NCBI GenBank assembly: GCA_039714395.1
Contig: JBDLJH010000005.1
Location: forward strand, 1-64,000
DNA from: JAPHSX01 sp039714395
Lineage (GTDB): Bacteria > Pseudomonadota > Gammaproteobacteria > Thiohalomonadales > Thiohalomonadaceae
Reading direction: 5' to 3'
Length of the DNA: 64,000 nucleotides
Within the stretch, counting starts at the first letter, position 1. Each line of letters opens with the position of its first letter. Under the pieces are notes generated by a model. The model did not search any database, was not told the DNA's origin, and saw only the letters and a program-made list of their open reading frames with translations. This document shows positions 8,468-16,471 of this stretch, piece after piece. The translations under genes and the position numbers were made by a program.

Positions 8468-8883
8468 TAGATAACTTTGCTTCGCAACGCTTTTTGGCGA
8501 CTTTGTCTGGTTTTACTCTCAAGCCGCCTTTTTTGTGAGCCGCGTGTCGGTTTGGTGGGAATACGTTTTTTCTGGGTGACGGCGACGCTGCGAATAAGCT
8601 CACGCAGGCGAACCTGCGCATCCTCACGATTTTTCTCCTGGGTACGGAATCGCTGCGCCTTGATCACGATCACACCATCGGAGTTGATGCGCCGGTCTTT
8701 TAGTGCCAGTAGCCGCTGTTTATAGAATTCGGGCAGTGATGAAGCGGCAATGGCAAAGCGCAGGTGTATTGCCGTGGAAACCTTGTTAACGTTTTGACCT
8801 CCCGCACCCTGGGAGCGGATCGCGTGTAACTCGATCTCCTCATCAGGGATGGAAACGTTGTCGGAGATAGTAAGTGCGGACAT
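8467..8883 (-). CDS. arfB: Peptidyl-tRNA hydrolase ArfB (stalled-ribosome rescue)
   Basis: ArfB (YaeJ) frees ribosomes stalled without a stop codon by hydrolysing peptidyl-tRNA. The GGQ catalytic motif lies at about residues 28-30 in SQGAGGQNVNK. The family's basic C-terminal tail (KPTRGSQKRR ... RQSRQKALRSK) that enters the empty mRNA channel is present. I use the ATG at 8883 (MSALTI), giving 138 residues, close to the E. coli length; an in-frame ATG three codons upstream is possible. It is followed by yaeQ with a one-base overlap. Confidence 0.93.
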   Translation of the reverse strand: MSALTISDNVSIPDEEIELHAIRSQGAGGQNVNKVSTAIHLRFAIAASSLPEFYKQRLLALKDRRINSDGVIVIKAQRFRTQEKNREDAQVRLRELIRSVAVTQKKRIPTKPTRGSQKRRLESKTRQSRQKALRSKVI

Positions 8884-9000
8884 GGCATGCATGATAGCGG
8901 AGGGGAGGGAAATGTGAAACAGAGTGGTGGTAAGTTGTGTGCGAAGAATAAAGGGTAAAAGCTGGGACTTGAGCTAACAGCAGCACATTAGCGTTTAGCG

Positions 9001-9250
9001 AAATCGCGCTCGAAGCGCTCCTACAACTTCCCTACCCGATTGTTGTAAATGGCAAGATGTTCTAGCGGCATGGTGCACTACTGTGGGAGTGGCTCTGCTG
9101 CGATGTTTGTGAAATCGCGCTCGAAGCGCTCCTACAACTTCCCTACCGATTGTTGCAAAGGGCAAGATGCTCTAGCAGCATGGTGCACTACTGTGGGAGC
9201 AGTTCTGCCGCGATGTTTGTAAAAAATCGCGCTCGAAGCGCTCTACAATT
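9001..9250. repeat. Tandem ~111-bp units built from inverted REP-like palindromes
   Basis: The gap 8893-9301 is non-coding. Two near-identical units (9001-9111, 9112-9223) and the beginning of a third (9224-9250) lie head to tail. Each contains one REP-like element on the minus strand (AAATCGCGCTCGAAGCGCTC at its start) and one on the plus strand (GTGGGAGTGGCTCTGCTGCG, 9083 onward). This is the alternating arrangement of bacterial interspersed mosaic elements. Related single elements occur at 37849, 51600 and 56994. Confidence 0.9.
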
Positions 9251-9265
9251 ACTGCAGATAAAAGA

Positions 9266-9287
9266 AACCCCGCTGTAAGGCGGGGTT
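9266..9287 (-). terminator. Terminator of the histone H1-like gene
   Basis: The inverted repeat AACCCCGC (9266-9273) and GCGGGGTT (9280-9287) has a six-base loop. On the minus strand it is followed by TTTCTTTT. It lies 14 bp after the stop of the basic protein gene. Confidence 0.8.
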
Positions 9288-9301
9288 GTAAGGTGTAGTG
9301 A

Positions 9302-9724
9302 TTACGCCTTTTTTGCCCGGCGCTTGCGGGTGGCCCCGATTTTCTGGATCTTCTTCATTTGAGCTTTTTCCCAGCGGGCACCGGCGGCGAGCATGGCAGC
9401 GGCCTTCTTTTCACCCAGTGCCATGAGCTCCCTTTCACGCTTCAGTGCGGCGGCCAGTTGATCCTTAAGCACAGCCATTTCGGCAGTGGCAGATGCACGG
9501 GCCAGCTTGATCTCTTCCTTGGCAGCGACCCTGGCGGCACGTAATGTCTCCTTGGTCGCTTTAAGGTCTGCACGAAGCTTGGCGGTTAGTGCTTTGCGTT
9601 TCGCGGCGGCTGTTGCGGTATTACTCTTCTTTACCGTCTTTTTTCTGGTAGCTACACGTTTTTTGGTCGCTGCCTTCTTGCCGCGGGCCACTTTACGCTT
9701 CACACCTTTTTTTGCTGCTGCCAT
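9302..9724 (-). CDS. Lysine/alanine-rich histone H1-like DNA-binding protein
   Basis: A 140-residue, extremely basic protein. The first 45 residues are Lys/Arg/Ala/Thr-rich with KKAATKKRVATRKK-type repeats, like the C-terminal tails of eukaryotic H1 and bacterial HC2/AlgP proteins. The middle (about 45-115) is an Ala/Glu/Lys heptad-like stretch predicted as a long helix or coiled coil. The end (KRRAKKA) is basic again. Probable role: nucleoid condensation or architectural DNA binding. A strong GGAGGAATTACC ribosome site precedes the ATG. Low-complexity composition prevents a firmer family call. Confidence 0.8.
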   Translation of the reverse strand: MAAAKKGVKRKVARGKKAATKKRVATRKKTVKKSNTATAAAKRKALTAKLRADLKATKETLRAARVAAKEEIKLARASATAEMAVLKDQLAAALKRERELMALGEKKAAAMLAAGARWEKAQMKKIQKIGATRKRRAKKA

Positions 9725-9855
9725 GGTAATTCCTCCATTTTTTTATGAGATGTCACTAGAGAGTATAGACAGTTATTCACACAGTTTTCAGTTTATTCCT
9801 GAGTTGGCTGTTGTAACAGGTGCATAGCGCTAAAGGTGGAGGTAGGATCACACTT

Positions 9856-11079
9856 ATGATCAAGAGTGAGTTCGGTATAGATAATGTAGTGCAGATTGAA
9901 CAGCGGCTGGTGAAACTGGACCGGCTGATGGTGCAGTGTGAGTGGTTGTGGCGGCCGCAGCCGTATAAACAGGTGCGCCCTGCCTGGTGCGAGCAGTTGC
10001 CGGAACTTTGCGTGAGCTTGTTGGGACTTAGCGATCAACAGTTGGCAGATTTTAGTGGTGATGGCGCAGCACTAAACTTAATGCTGAGCGAGCATATTTC
10101 AGAGCTGTCGCAACTGCCGGCATTAACTCACATAAGTGAGTGTGAACTCACGCAACTTGATGATTTGGGGCCACATTTTAATAGCGGAATCCCCGGGAGA
10201 AAGTGGCAGCAGATAGAGAAGTTTGCTGCGGCGTTAGGGCCGGTGGATTCACCGTTGCTGGAGTGGTGCGGTGGCAAGGGCCATCTGGGGCGATTGCTGG
10301 CGGCCCAGTGGCAAACACCAGTGCTAACTATCGAACATAATGATGAGTTGTGCATTGAGGGTGAACATTTTGCAAAACGGGCTAAGGTGAAGCAGCGCTT
10401 CCGTCGTGTTGATGCACTATCGGCTGAGGCGGGACGTGAGGTAGGCGGTCACCATGCGGTGGCGCTGCACGCCTGCGGTGAGCTACACCGTAGTTTATTG
10501 CGTGAGGCGGTGAAGTCGGGCATTGAGGCCTTTGATATCGCCCCCTGTTGTTATTACGTTGGTGCTGGCGAGAAGTACCATGCCTTTAATGATTCCCTGC
10601 AGCTGAGTTTGAGCCGTGATGACCTTCGCCTTGCGGTGACAGAGACAGTGACGGCAGCGGGGCGTGAAGTGGTGAAGCGCGATCGGGAGATGGCATGGAA
10701 GCTGGGCTACCAGGAACTATGTCGTGAGCAGTGTCATGTTGAGGCTTATCTGCCGATAAAACCGATAGATAAAAAATGGCTCAAGCTGGGCTTTGAAGGT
10801 TTTTGTCGTAAACTCGCTGAGCGAGAAGAGCGAGTGCTGTCAATAGGTATCGATTGGGTACACTACGAGGAGTTGGGTTGGCTGCGCCAGGGTGAGGTAA
10901 TGCGCCTGTCGCTGGTACGTGCAGCATTTCGCCGCGGGCTGGAGATGTGGCTGGTACTGGATATGGCGAACTACATCGCGGCGAACGGTTACAGGGTACA
11001 GCTGGCGACATTCTGCAATCGCGACCTGACACCGCGAAATATTCTTATTTCGGCACGGCGTCGTAGCAGACATCAATAA
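9856..11079 (+). CDS. SAM-dependent methyltransferase (Methyltransf_32-like)
   Basis: A protein of 407 residues from the ATG at 9856; a GTG at 9820 would add 12 residues, but GGAGGT lies before the ATG. The central Rossmann fold shows the SAM loop LEWCGGKGHLGRLL, an acidic ribose contact (TIEHNDELC), and the motif VALHACGELH, followed by DIAPCCYYV. This arrangement is found in the METTL25/GSTCD-like methyltransferase group. N- and C-terminal extensions are helical. Substrate unknown. Its last 35 bp overlap the 3' end of greB on the other strand. Confidence 0.78.
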   Translation: MIKSEFGIDNVVQIEQRLVKLDRLMVQCEWLWRPQPYKQVRPAWCEQLPELCVSLLGLSDQQLADFSGDGAALNLMLSEHISELSQLPALTHISECELTQLDDLGPHFNSGIPGRKWQQIEKFAAALGPVDSPLLEWCGGKGHLGRLLAAQWQTPVLTIEHNDELCIEGEHFAKRAKVKQRFRRVDALSAEAGREVGGHHAVALHACGELHRSLLREAVKSGIEAFDIAPCCYYVGAGEKYHAFNDSLQLSLSRDDLRLAVTETVTAAGREVVKRDREMAWKLGYQELCREQCHVEAYLPIKPIDKKWLKLGFEGFCRKLAEREERVLSIGIDWVHYEELGWLRQGEVMRLSLVRAAFRRGLEMWLVLDMANYIAANGYRVQLATFCNRDLTPRNILISARRRSRHQ

Positions 11080-11551
11080 CCGAGTAGAGGCGTTCACCTT
11101 TGGGAGTCGCCACGCTCACCTCATCATCGAAGGTCTTTTTCATTAGTGCCCTGGCCATGGGTGAGTCCATGCTGATCCACCCCTTCTGCGGGTCGAACTC
11201 ATCGGGGCCGACGATGCGGTAGTGATGCTCATCGCCGGCCTCATCCTCTAGCTCTACGTAGGCACCAAAAAAGATGCGTTCAGGGTCAGAGGGGGCGGCA
11301 TCCACAATGGTGAGATCGGGCAGGCGTTTTTGCAGGTAGCGAATGCGCCGGTCGATGCCGGCCAACTCCTTTTTGCGATAGATATACTCGGCATTCTCTG
11401 AGCGATCCCCCTCGGCCGCGGCGGCCGAGAGTGCTTTGGTCACATCGGCACGGCGCTTCCATAGTGCCTTTAACTCCTGTTCGAGAACGGCATAGCCATC
11501 GGCAGTGATGTAGGGCGATTTTTTCGGTTGTGGGGGGCGCCAGCGTCCCAT
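11045..11551 (-). CDS. greB: Transcription elongation factor GreB
   Basis: GreB rescues backtracked RNA polymerase by stimulating cleavage of the transcript 3' end. The 168-residue product has the N-terminal coiled coil with the acidic tip EGDRSENAEYIYRKKEL, and the FKBP-like C-terminal domain with DSPMARALMKK. The wording (IDRRIRYLQKRL, FFGAYVELED) matches GreB rather than GreA. It is convergent with the methyltransferase gene and overlaps it by 35 bp. Confidence 0.93.
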   Translation of the reverse strand: MGRWRPPQPKKSPYITADGYAVLEQELKALWKRRADVTKALSAAAAEGDRSENAEYIYRKKELAGIDRRIRYLQKRLPDLTIVDAAPSDPERIFFGAYVELEDEAGDEHHYRIVGPDEFDPQKGWISMDSPMARALMKKTFDDEVSVATPKGERLYSVIDVCYDAVPK

Positions 11552-11616
11552 GGTGTTACCTGCTGTTATAAAGAGGTGAACATTATAGATCAGACCGTGA
11601 GGCGGGGAGTTATCGC

Positions 11617-13131
11617 TTATGAATCGGTTAAGTGACGGGATTGACGGCTGGCGACACTCTTTTGACCGACCTCGGTCGTGGCACCCGATAACGGGGAAGC
11701 GAAGTTGGGCTTGCCTCTTAATGAGGAGCTTTCAAAATCGAGTTGTAAGGCATCGTTAATCTCTTCGATATTCAGCTTGAGTCGTTCGGTGGCACCTTGA
11801 TAGACCAGTTTAAAGAGTCGTTGTAGCTGAATGCGGTGGGTCAGATCGGTCTCGGTGTAGAGCCAGTCGCTAAGTGCCATAAAGTTGTTAAAGGGATTTG
11901 TGCCAAGTAGCAGTGGCAGGGTTTTGTTAAAGCGACCGGAGTTGGCGATGAGATCCCAGTAACGGGCAAAGCGGGTAAGCCGCTGCATGGTGGCAAAGTC
12001 GATGCAGCTGGTGCTGAGGATGTTGTAGGGCGGCAGCGGACTAAAGCGCAGATCAAACGCTTCGGTGTGGCGGATGATCGGTGAGCCGCGTAGCCGCTTG
12101 AGGATGCCGAGCTGGATCTCGTGTGAGCCCATGGCACTAAGCTGGTCAAATCCGTGGGCGAAGCTGGCCATGTCTTCGCCAGGGAGCCCGATAATGAGGT
12201 CGGCGTGGATGTGGGCGTGGGCCTGGTTGCGGATCCAGTGCAGGTTTTCCGCTGTTTTGTTGTTGTCCTGTTTTCGGCTGATAAGGTGTTGAACTTCGGG
12301 GTTGAGGCTCTGCACACCGATCTCGAACTGCAGGCTACCGGGTGGAAAGCGTTGTATTGTTTCCCTGAGACGCTCAGGCAGGTGATCCGGGATCAGCTCG
12401 AAGTGCAGGAACAGATCTTCGTCCAGTCGCTGCAGAAAGAACTCCAGAACACGCAGGCTGTTATCAACCTTGAGGTTGAAGGTGCGGTCGACAAACTTGA
12501 AGTGGCGCAGGCCGCGCTGGTAGAGGGCATCCATCTCGGCAAGAAAATGATCCAGCTCAAAGGGGGTTGCGGTCTTGTCCAGGGCCGAGAGGCAGAACTC
12601 GCACTTAAAGGGGCAGCCACGGGAGGCCTCTACATAGACGACACGGTGGGCGATATCTTCATCACTGTATTCGGCATAGGGCAGGATCAGTAAATTTAAG
12701 TCCAGCGGTGCGGCGGTGATGATCTTTTGTGCGGGTGCATGGTTATCTAATAGCTGCTGGCATAGTTTGGCAAAGGCCATATCGGCCTGCCCGGTGATGG
12801 TGTAATCGGCCTGCTCACAGATGACCTGTTGTTCAGTTTCATAACTTACCTCGGGGCCACCGAGGATGATCATCACTTCGGGCCGGATGCATTTGAGCAG
12901 TGCCACTACCTCGGCGGTCTCGCGGCTATTCCATATATATACCCCGAAACCGACGATGGTGGGCTGGTGTGCCAGCAGTGCCTCGACGATGTCGATGGCG
13001 CGCTGCTTGATGGTGAACTCCAGTAGCTGTGAGCGCTGGCGCAGGCCGCCCATATTGGCCAGCAGATAACGCAAGCCCAGTGAGGCGTGGCTATAACGGG
13101 CGTTGAGGGTAGTGAGGAGGATGGTGCTCAT
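11617..13131 (-). CDS. B12-binding radical SAM protein (DUF4080-type)
   Basis: A protein of 504 residues. The N-terminal ~140 residues form a cobalamin-binding Rossmann domain (TIVGFGVYIWN, IILGGPEVSYE). The radical-SAM core begins with RGCPFKCEFC (Cys 173, 177 and 180, the CX3CX2C cluster site) and continues with FELIPDHLPE and ADLIIGLPGED. The C-terminal part contains the helical extension of the DUF4080 group. Such proteins are predicted B12-dependent methylases or related radical enzymes; the substrate is unknown. It stands alone, separated from greB by about 65 bp. Confidence 0.88.
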   Translation of the reverse strand: MSTILLTTLNARYSHASLGLRYLLANMGGLRQRSQLLEFTIKQRAIDIVEALLAHQPTIVGFGVYIWNSRETAEVVALLKCIRPEVMIILGGPEVSYETEQQVICEQADYTITGQADMAFAKLCQQLLDNHAPAQKIITAAPLDLNLLILPYAEYSDEDIAHRVVYVEASRGCPFKCEFCLSALDKTATPFELDHFLAEMDALYQRGLRHFKFVDRTFNLKVDNSLRVLEFFLQRLDEDLFLHFELIPDHLPERLRETIQRFPPGSLQFEIGVQSLNPEVQHLISRKQDNNKTAENLHWIRNQAHAHIHADLIIGLPGEDMASFAHGFDQLSAMGSHEIQLGILKRLRGSPIIRHTEAFDLRFSPLPPYNILSTSCIDFATMQRLTRFARYWDLIANSGRFNKTLPLLLGTNPFNNFMALSDWLYTETDLTHRIQLQRLFKLVYQGATERLKLNIEEINDALQLDFESSSLRGKPNFASPLSGATTEVGQKSVASRQSRHLTDS

Positions 13132-13232
13132 TGCGCTCTACTTGCGGTGCGGAGTGGCGGCATTGGATCTATAGTCAAAAGGTGATGTGCAGAGGGTAGC
13201 ATATTGTGCCCTGGTCAATAATGGAGAGGGTG

Positions 13233-13562
13233 ATGGATGAGGAGCTGAGTTGCGGCCTGGGTCATGAGCCGAATATGAGCGGGGTGCAGCTGGTATCGCT
13301 GGCGGATGAGCCACCACAGGCAGACTACCTGCAAGCGATGGCTCGTGCCGATGTGGTGGCAGCGGATAGGCTGGGTGATTTCATGTTGCTCTCCTGGTAC
13401 GACAGGGATCGTGACTTTGAGTCGCCACAGCACTCCAGCGAGTGCCACCAGGAGAGCGCCACCCCCGGTTATGTGGACTATGGTCTGAACCATGGCGCGA
13501 CGCTTAAGGTCGATATCGAGCAGGGGCGCTTTGTCTTTTTCTATCTGCCGATCGATCTATAA
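13233..13562 (+). CDS. Hypothetical protein, possibly AF1514/DUF5619 family
   Basis: I start at ATG 13233, preceded by GAGAGGG; in-frame GTG 13206 and ATG 13221 are alternatives. The 109-residue acidic soluble protein ends in YDRDRDFESPQHSSECH, PGYVDYGLNHGATLKVDI and GRFVFFYLPIDL. This conserved-looking C-terminal half reminds me of the AF1514 family, which has a known fold but no known function. That link is from memory. It lies upstream of the spermidine-synthase-like gene, with 56 bp between. Confidence 0.65.
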   Translation: MDEELSCGLGHEPNMSGVQLVSLADEPPQADYLQAMARADVVAADRLGDFMLLSWYDRDRDFESPQHSSECHQESATPGYVDYGLNHGATLKVDIEQGRFVFFYLPIDL

Positions 13563-13618
13563 GCTTGATCCTGATTGTCCGTTAGGTCAGGGTAGTCGGC
13601 TTTTGCGGTGGTGAGCGA

Positions 13619-14377
13619 TTGGTGGCACTTCTCTGGTCTAAACAGGATGGCGATACACGGTATGAGGTGCGGAGTGCGGGCAATACCCGCAGGCTCTATA
13701 CCAACGGTGTGTTCCATAGTCAGTACAACTCCAGGCAACCGGTAACCGGCAGTGTGTGGGATCTGTTGCTGTTGCCTGCCTTTTTTCTACCGCCTGATAC
13801 GGTGCGCCGTGTACTGGTGCTGGGTGTCGGGGGTGGTGCGGTGATTCGGCAACTTAACCACTTTTTCTCACCACAGCAGATCGTCGGTGTCGAACTTAAT
13901 CCGGTGCACCTTAAGGTGGCGCGGGAGTTCTTTGAGGTGGAGCAGGAGAACGTTGAGTTGTATCAGGACGATGCCCGCTGGTGGTTGAAGCGGTATCGTG
14001 GTGATCCCTTCGATGTGATTATTGATGATATTTTTACCGATGCTGATGGTGAGCCACAGCGTGCGGTAGCAGCTGACGGGCCGTGGATGCGTGGTTTGCT
14101 CAAACACTTGGCCCCAGAGGGTGTGCTGGTCTGCAACTTCGGCTCACCACAGGAGTTGAGCGAGTGTGCCTGCTTCTGGCAGCCCTCTATAGCCAGGCGC
14201 TTTGAGGCGGTATTCCAGCTCACCACACCACTCTATGAAAATGCCATCGGGGCCTTTGTGCGCCAGCCGGCCAGTTCGGCCGTGCTGCGTGAGCGCCTGC
14301 GTGATGTTCCCGGACTTAACCCCGACCACAAAAGCAGCAAGCTGAATTACCGCATTCGCAAGTTACAGCAGAGCTAA
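13619..14377 (+). CDS. Spermidine synthase-like methyltransferase
   Basis: The product has 252 residues and belongs to the polyamine-synthase-like class I methyltransferase superfamily: VLVLGVGGGAVIRQL (nucleotide loop), VGVELNPVHLKVAREFF, a DDARWWLKRY segment and FDVIIDDIFTD. True spermidine synthases have a GGG(D/E)G loop and paired aspartates binding putrescine; here the loop is GVGGGAV, so aminopropyl transfer is not assured. The start is unclear: TTG 13619 or GTG 13622, with weak ribosome sites for both. Confidence 0.78.
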   Translation: MVALLWSKQDGDTRYEVRSAGNTRRLYTNGVFHSQYNSRQPVTGSVWDLLLLPAFFLPPDTVRRVLVLGVGGGAVIRQLNHFFSPQQIVGVELNPVHLKVAREFFEVEQENVELYQDDARWWLKRYRGDPFDVIIDDIFTDADGEPQRAVAADGPWMRGLLKHLAPEGVLVCNFGSPQELSECACFWQPSIARRFEAVFQLTTPLYENAIGAFVRQPASSAVLRERLRDVPGLNPDHKSSKLNYRIRKLQQS

Positions 14378-14420
14378 TTCCATACAGATAGTATGCTAGC
14401 CATTTTGTCCTACGCGCAGG

Positions 14421-14463
14421 TAGGGATTTTCCTATATTATGTAGGACAGTGGCTGTGTACTAT
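14421..14463 (+). promoter_or_regulatory. Promoter with GacA/UvrY-like palindromic box (unit 1)
   Basis: The palindrome TAGGGATTTTCCTA (14421-14434) is followed, after exactly 23 bp, by TACTAT (14458-14463), a good -10 element. The box resembles the GacA/UvrY consensus TGTNAGNNATNNCTNACA in symmetry, length and the central AT. Unit 2 at 14681 repeats this box and the same 23-bp spacing. Confidence 0.65.
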
Positions 14464-14469
14464 CTCGTA

Positions 14470-14577
14470 CAAGTTATATGGATATGGCCCAGACTCCTCC
14501 TCACAGGGATTAGTTGATAAAACCAGGGATGGTATTTCTTCCTGAAAAGCCGGTATAAATTACCGGTTTTTCTTTTT
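14470..14577 (+). ncRNA. Candidate Csr/Rsm-type regulatory RNA 1
   Basis: The region between 14377 and 14967 carries no coding frame I can support. From a predicted start near 14470 the transcript would be about 108 nt. It ends in the terminator stem CCGGTA/TACCGG (14550-14566) flanked by AAAAG and TTTTTC. It contains GGA triplets at about 14480, 14507 and 14527 (ATGGAT, CAGGGA, CAGGGA), the core of CsrA/RsmA binding sites. RsmY/RsmZ-like RNAs have this length and design. It has fewer GGA motifs than unit 2, so the call is less certain. Confidence 0.55.
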
Positions 14578-14680
14578 GTTGGATAATCCATAGTAGTTGG
14601 GTCGGTTTACTGATTCGTTGATTGTGGTGGGACTAATTCCATAGGTTGGGCTGCGCTAACTGATACCGCTTACATACACA

Positions 14681-14723
14681 TAGGATTTGTCCTACATCAT
14701 GTTGGAGTGGGAATGTTTACTAT
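14681..14723 (+). promoter_or_regulatory. Promoter with GacA/UvrY-like palindromic box (unit 2)
   Basis: The box TAGGATTTGTCCTA (14681-14694) and the -10 element TACTAT (14718-14723) are separated by 23 bp, exactly as in unit 1. Between them the two units also share an ATnATGTnGGA segment. Conservation of box, spacing and -10 while the rest differs points to a shared activator. Confidence 0.68.
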
Positions 14724-14729
14724 TATTCA

Positions 14730-14841
14730 CAGCTGTATGGATATAGCCGGAGAGACTCTTCCGCAGGACTGGCCAGGATGGCCACTGTCACGGATGGCAA
14801 ACCCCCTTAAAAAGCTGGTATGGATTGCCGGCTTTTCTTTT
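14730..14841 (+). ncRNA. Candidate Csr/Rsm-type regulatory RNA 2
   Basis: This predicted transcript of about 110 nt has six GGA triplets (about 14739, 14749, 14766, 14776, 14792 and 14822). Several are in hairpin loops. GGCC-AGGAT-GGCC (14771-14783) presents AGGA in its loop, the classical CsrA/RsmA target. TGTCA-CGGA-TGGCA (14786-14799) presents a second. The terminator (AGCTGGTA ... TGCCGGCT then TTTTCTTTT) carries TGGAT in its loop. By family analogy it would sequester CsrA and be switched on by a GacA-like response regulator. Confidence 0.7.
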
Positions 14842-14966
14842 GTCTGAATGATCCTCTCCCACCCTCTCCCACCCTCTCTCAACCTCCTGTTGATGCCCTT
14901 GGCACAGGTCCCCCCTGAGAATTGATGTATTATCCTTAATAATTGCTTGGTCAGTAGGGGAAGTAA

Positions 14967-16109
14967 ATGGAAATACGTAGTCCGGACATGAAGGGGTTAT
15001 TGGGTGCCTATCATCTCGATGGGATGATGATGCGCTACAGTCAGTTCGTCCCACGCCTTTATAACTTGTGTAAGGCCCTGGGTTTTGAGCCGGGTAAGAT
15101 CATGCCCTCACGCGCCTTTTGTTCTGATGAAAATCAGGGCTACCCCATCATTCTTATTGGCAAGCATTTTGGTGTCTTCCCTTTCAATCACGGGCGGGTT
15201 GGCGGCATTGTAGCTACTGATCGTCATGGACCCCATGCCGCACACGGTCAGGATATGGTGATTATTCAGGCCAGCCATGTGGGTTACGATCCTACCACGC
15301 AGAGCTTCGGCACTTATCGCCGTAGACATACAGGGCAGCATGAGTCGACGGCCAGCTGCGGCAAGGTATGTGGTGTTACCGACTGGTACCAGAGCGAATA
15401 CAATTTTGCCCGGAAAAATGTCTTTTTAGTTCGTGATGGTGATGAGTGGCTGGTGCGTATCGACAATCAGTTGTTGCGCGAGGAGCGAGGGGAGGGACTG
15501 TTTCTACACCTGCAGACGCTGGCGGCCAATGCTCCTGAAGATAGTGAGCCCTTCCGGGTTTTCAGCACCTCCAAGGCCTATCGTGCCTCGGCACAGCTGC
15601 GCGAGCGTATTCCTGAGCCGGAGTGGGGTGAGGGTAAGGGGCGACGCATCGGCGAATACCTGCAGGCCGAGGACTTTCATTTCAAGCGGCAGTTGGCTGG
15701 TGATGTTGAGGGACACAGCCACCTGGAGGGAAACCTGCTCAAGGCGATGCCCTATATCCTTACCTCGGATGCACCATTGCTTACCGCGGCGCAGGTGAAT
15801 ACCCAGATTGAGTTTGATCGTACCTTTCGCACTATTGTTAAGGAGCGCGGTTATCGCGGCAAGCGCCTGTTTTTTATCTCGGGACTGAATATCGACATCT
15901 CGCCCACCGATGAGCAACTCTTTCCGCTGACCAAATTTGTACCCTGGGCCGCCTATGTGCAGCACAGCGATGGTTCGTCTATGACCCTGGAGCAAGATGA
16001 GCTGGTGGAGAGCCTGTTGGCGCAGAGCATCGACAACCCGGATCAGATCGATCTTGAAGAGGCGATACATGTAATGGAGCATGCCACTGAGGTGGTGATT
16101 AACGGTTAA
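14967..16109 (+). CDS. LCIB/LCIC-type putative carbonic anhydrase, long form
   Basis: A protein of 380 residues. The first ~180 carry a pattern that I match to the limiting-CO2-inducible B/C family, which has a beta-carbonic-anhydrase fold. Zinc ligands would be Cys 52 (AFCSDENQG), His 104 (QASHVGYDP) and Cys 131 (TASCGKVCG), with Asp 54 beside the metal. LCIB homologues act in CO2/bicarbonate handling in algae and autotrophic bacteria. The C-terminal ~190 residues are an extension I do not recognise. There is no signal peptide. It lies just downstream of the two candidate small RNAs. Activity is inferred, not shown. Confidence 0.65.
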   Translation: MEIRSPDMKGLLGAYHLDGMMMRYSQFVPRLYNLCKALGFEPGKIMPSRAFCSDENQGYPIILIGKHFGVFPFNHGRVGGIVATDRHGPHAAHGQDMVIIQASHVGYDPTTQSFGTYRRRHTGQHESTASCGKVCGVTDWYQSEYNFARKNVFLVRDGDEWLVRIDNQLLREERGEGLFLHLQTLAANAPEDSEPFRVFSTSKAYRASAQLRERIPEPEWGEGKGRRIGEYLQAEDFHFKRQLAGDVEGHSHLEGNLLKAMPYILTSDAPLLTAAQVNTQIEFDRTFRTIVKERGYRGKRLFFISGLNIDISPTDEQLFPLTKFVPWAAYVQHSDGSSMTLEQDELVESLLAQSIDNPDQIDLEEAIHVMEHATEVVING

Positions 16110-16114
16110 CCATT

Positions 16115-16138
16115 GGCCCGGCCGCTTCAGACCGGGCC
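16115..16138. terminator. GC-rich hairpin between convergent genes
   Basis: GGCCCGG (16115-16121) and CCGGGCC (16132-16138) enclose a ten-base loop, six bases after the LCIB-like stop. There is no good T-run on either side, so it may be a weak or rho-assisted terminator. Confidence 0.45.
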
Positions 16139-16145
16139 GAAGCGT

Positions 16146-16292
16146 TTAGCAGTCGTCCTCCTTAACTTGTTTCTTGCCACTCTGCGTAGTGTTATCCGTC
16201 GTTTCATGGATTTGCTGGACAGGGGTGGTTGCCAGTAGCGGTGGTGTATTGAACAGGGCAAAGCCGAGTAACAGATAGAGAAGTTTTTTCAT
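16146..16292 (-). CDS. Small exported protein, 48 residues
   Basis: The ATG at 16292 follows a near-perfect ribosome site (GGAGGTGAATACG). The product has a typical signal peptide, MKKLLYLLLGFALFNTPPLLA, with cleavage expected after LLA. The mature part of about 27 residues is polar (QQIHETTDNTTQSGKKQVKEDDC) and ends in a lone cysteine. I do not recognise a family. A periplasmic peptide with a reactive or haem-unrelated cysteine is plausible. Confidence 0.65.
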   Translation of the reverse strand: MKKLLYLLLGFALFNTPPLLATTPVQQIHETTDNTTQSGKKQVKEDDC

Positions 16293-16471
16293 CGTATTCA
16301 CCTCCTTGGAAATCTCTCTTTGTGGGCCGCTTGATGCGGTGTGCAAAAGATAGGTGGTTATCCGAAGGGGCGATGCAAGGAATGGTGCACTGGCGTTGTA
16401 AGCCTTTTACGTGGGTTGCCACTGGTTAATTCCTTACAGCAAAAATCAGGGTATTAAGGAAAATAAGAGAC

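Noticed and set aside
14470..14841. Possible c-di-GMP or other riboswitch pair in the 14.4-14.85 kb gap
   Set aside because: The conserved GEMM-type core and tetraloop-receptor could not be matched, whereas GGA-in-loop motifs, terminators and activator boxes fit regulatory RNAs better.
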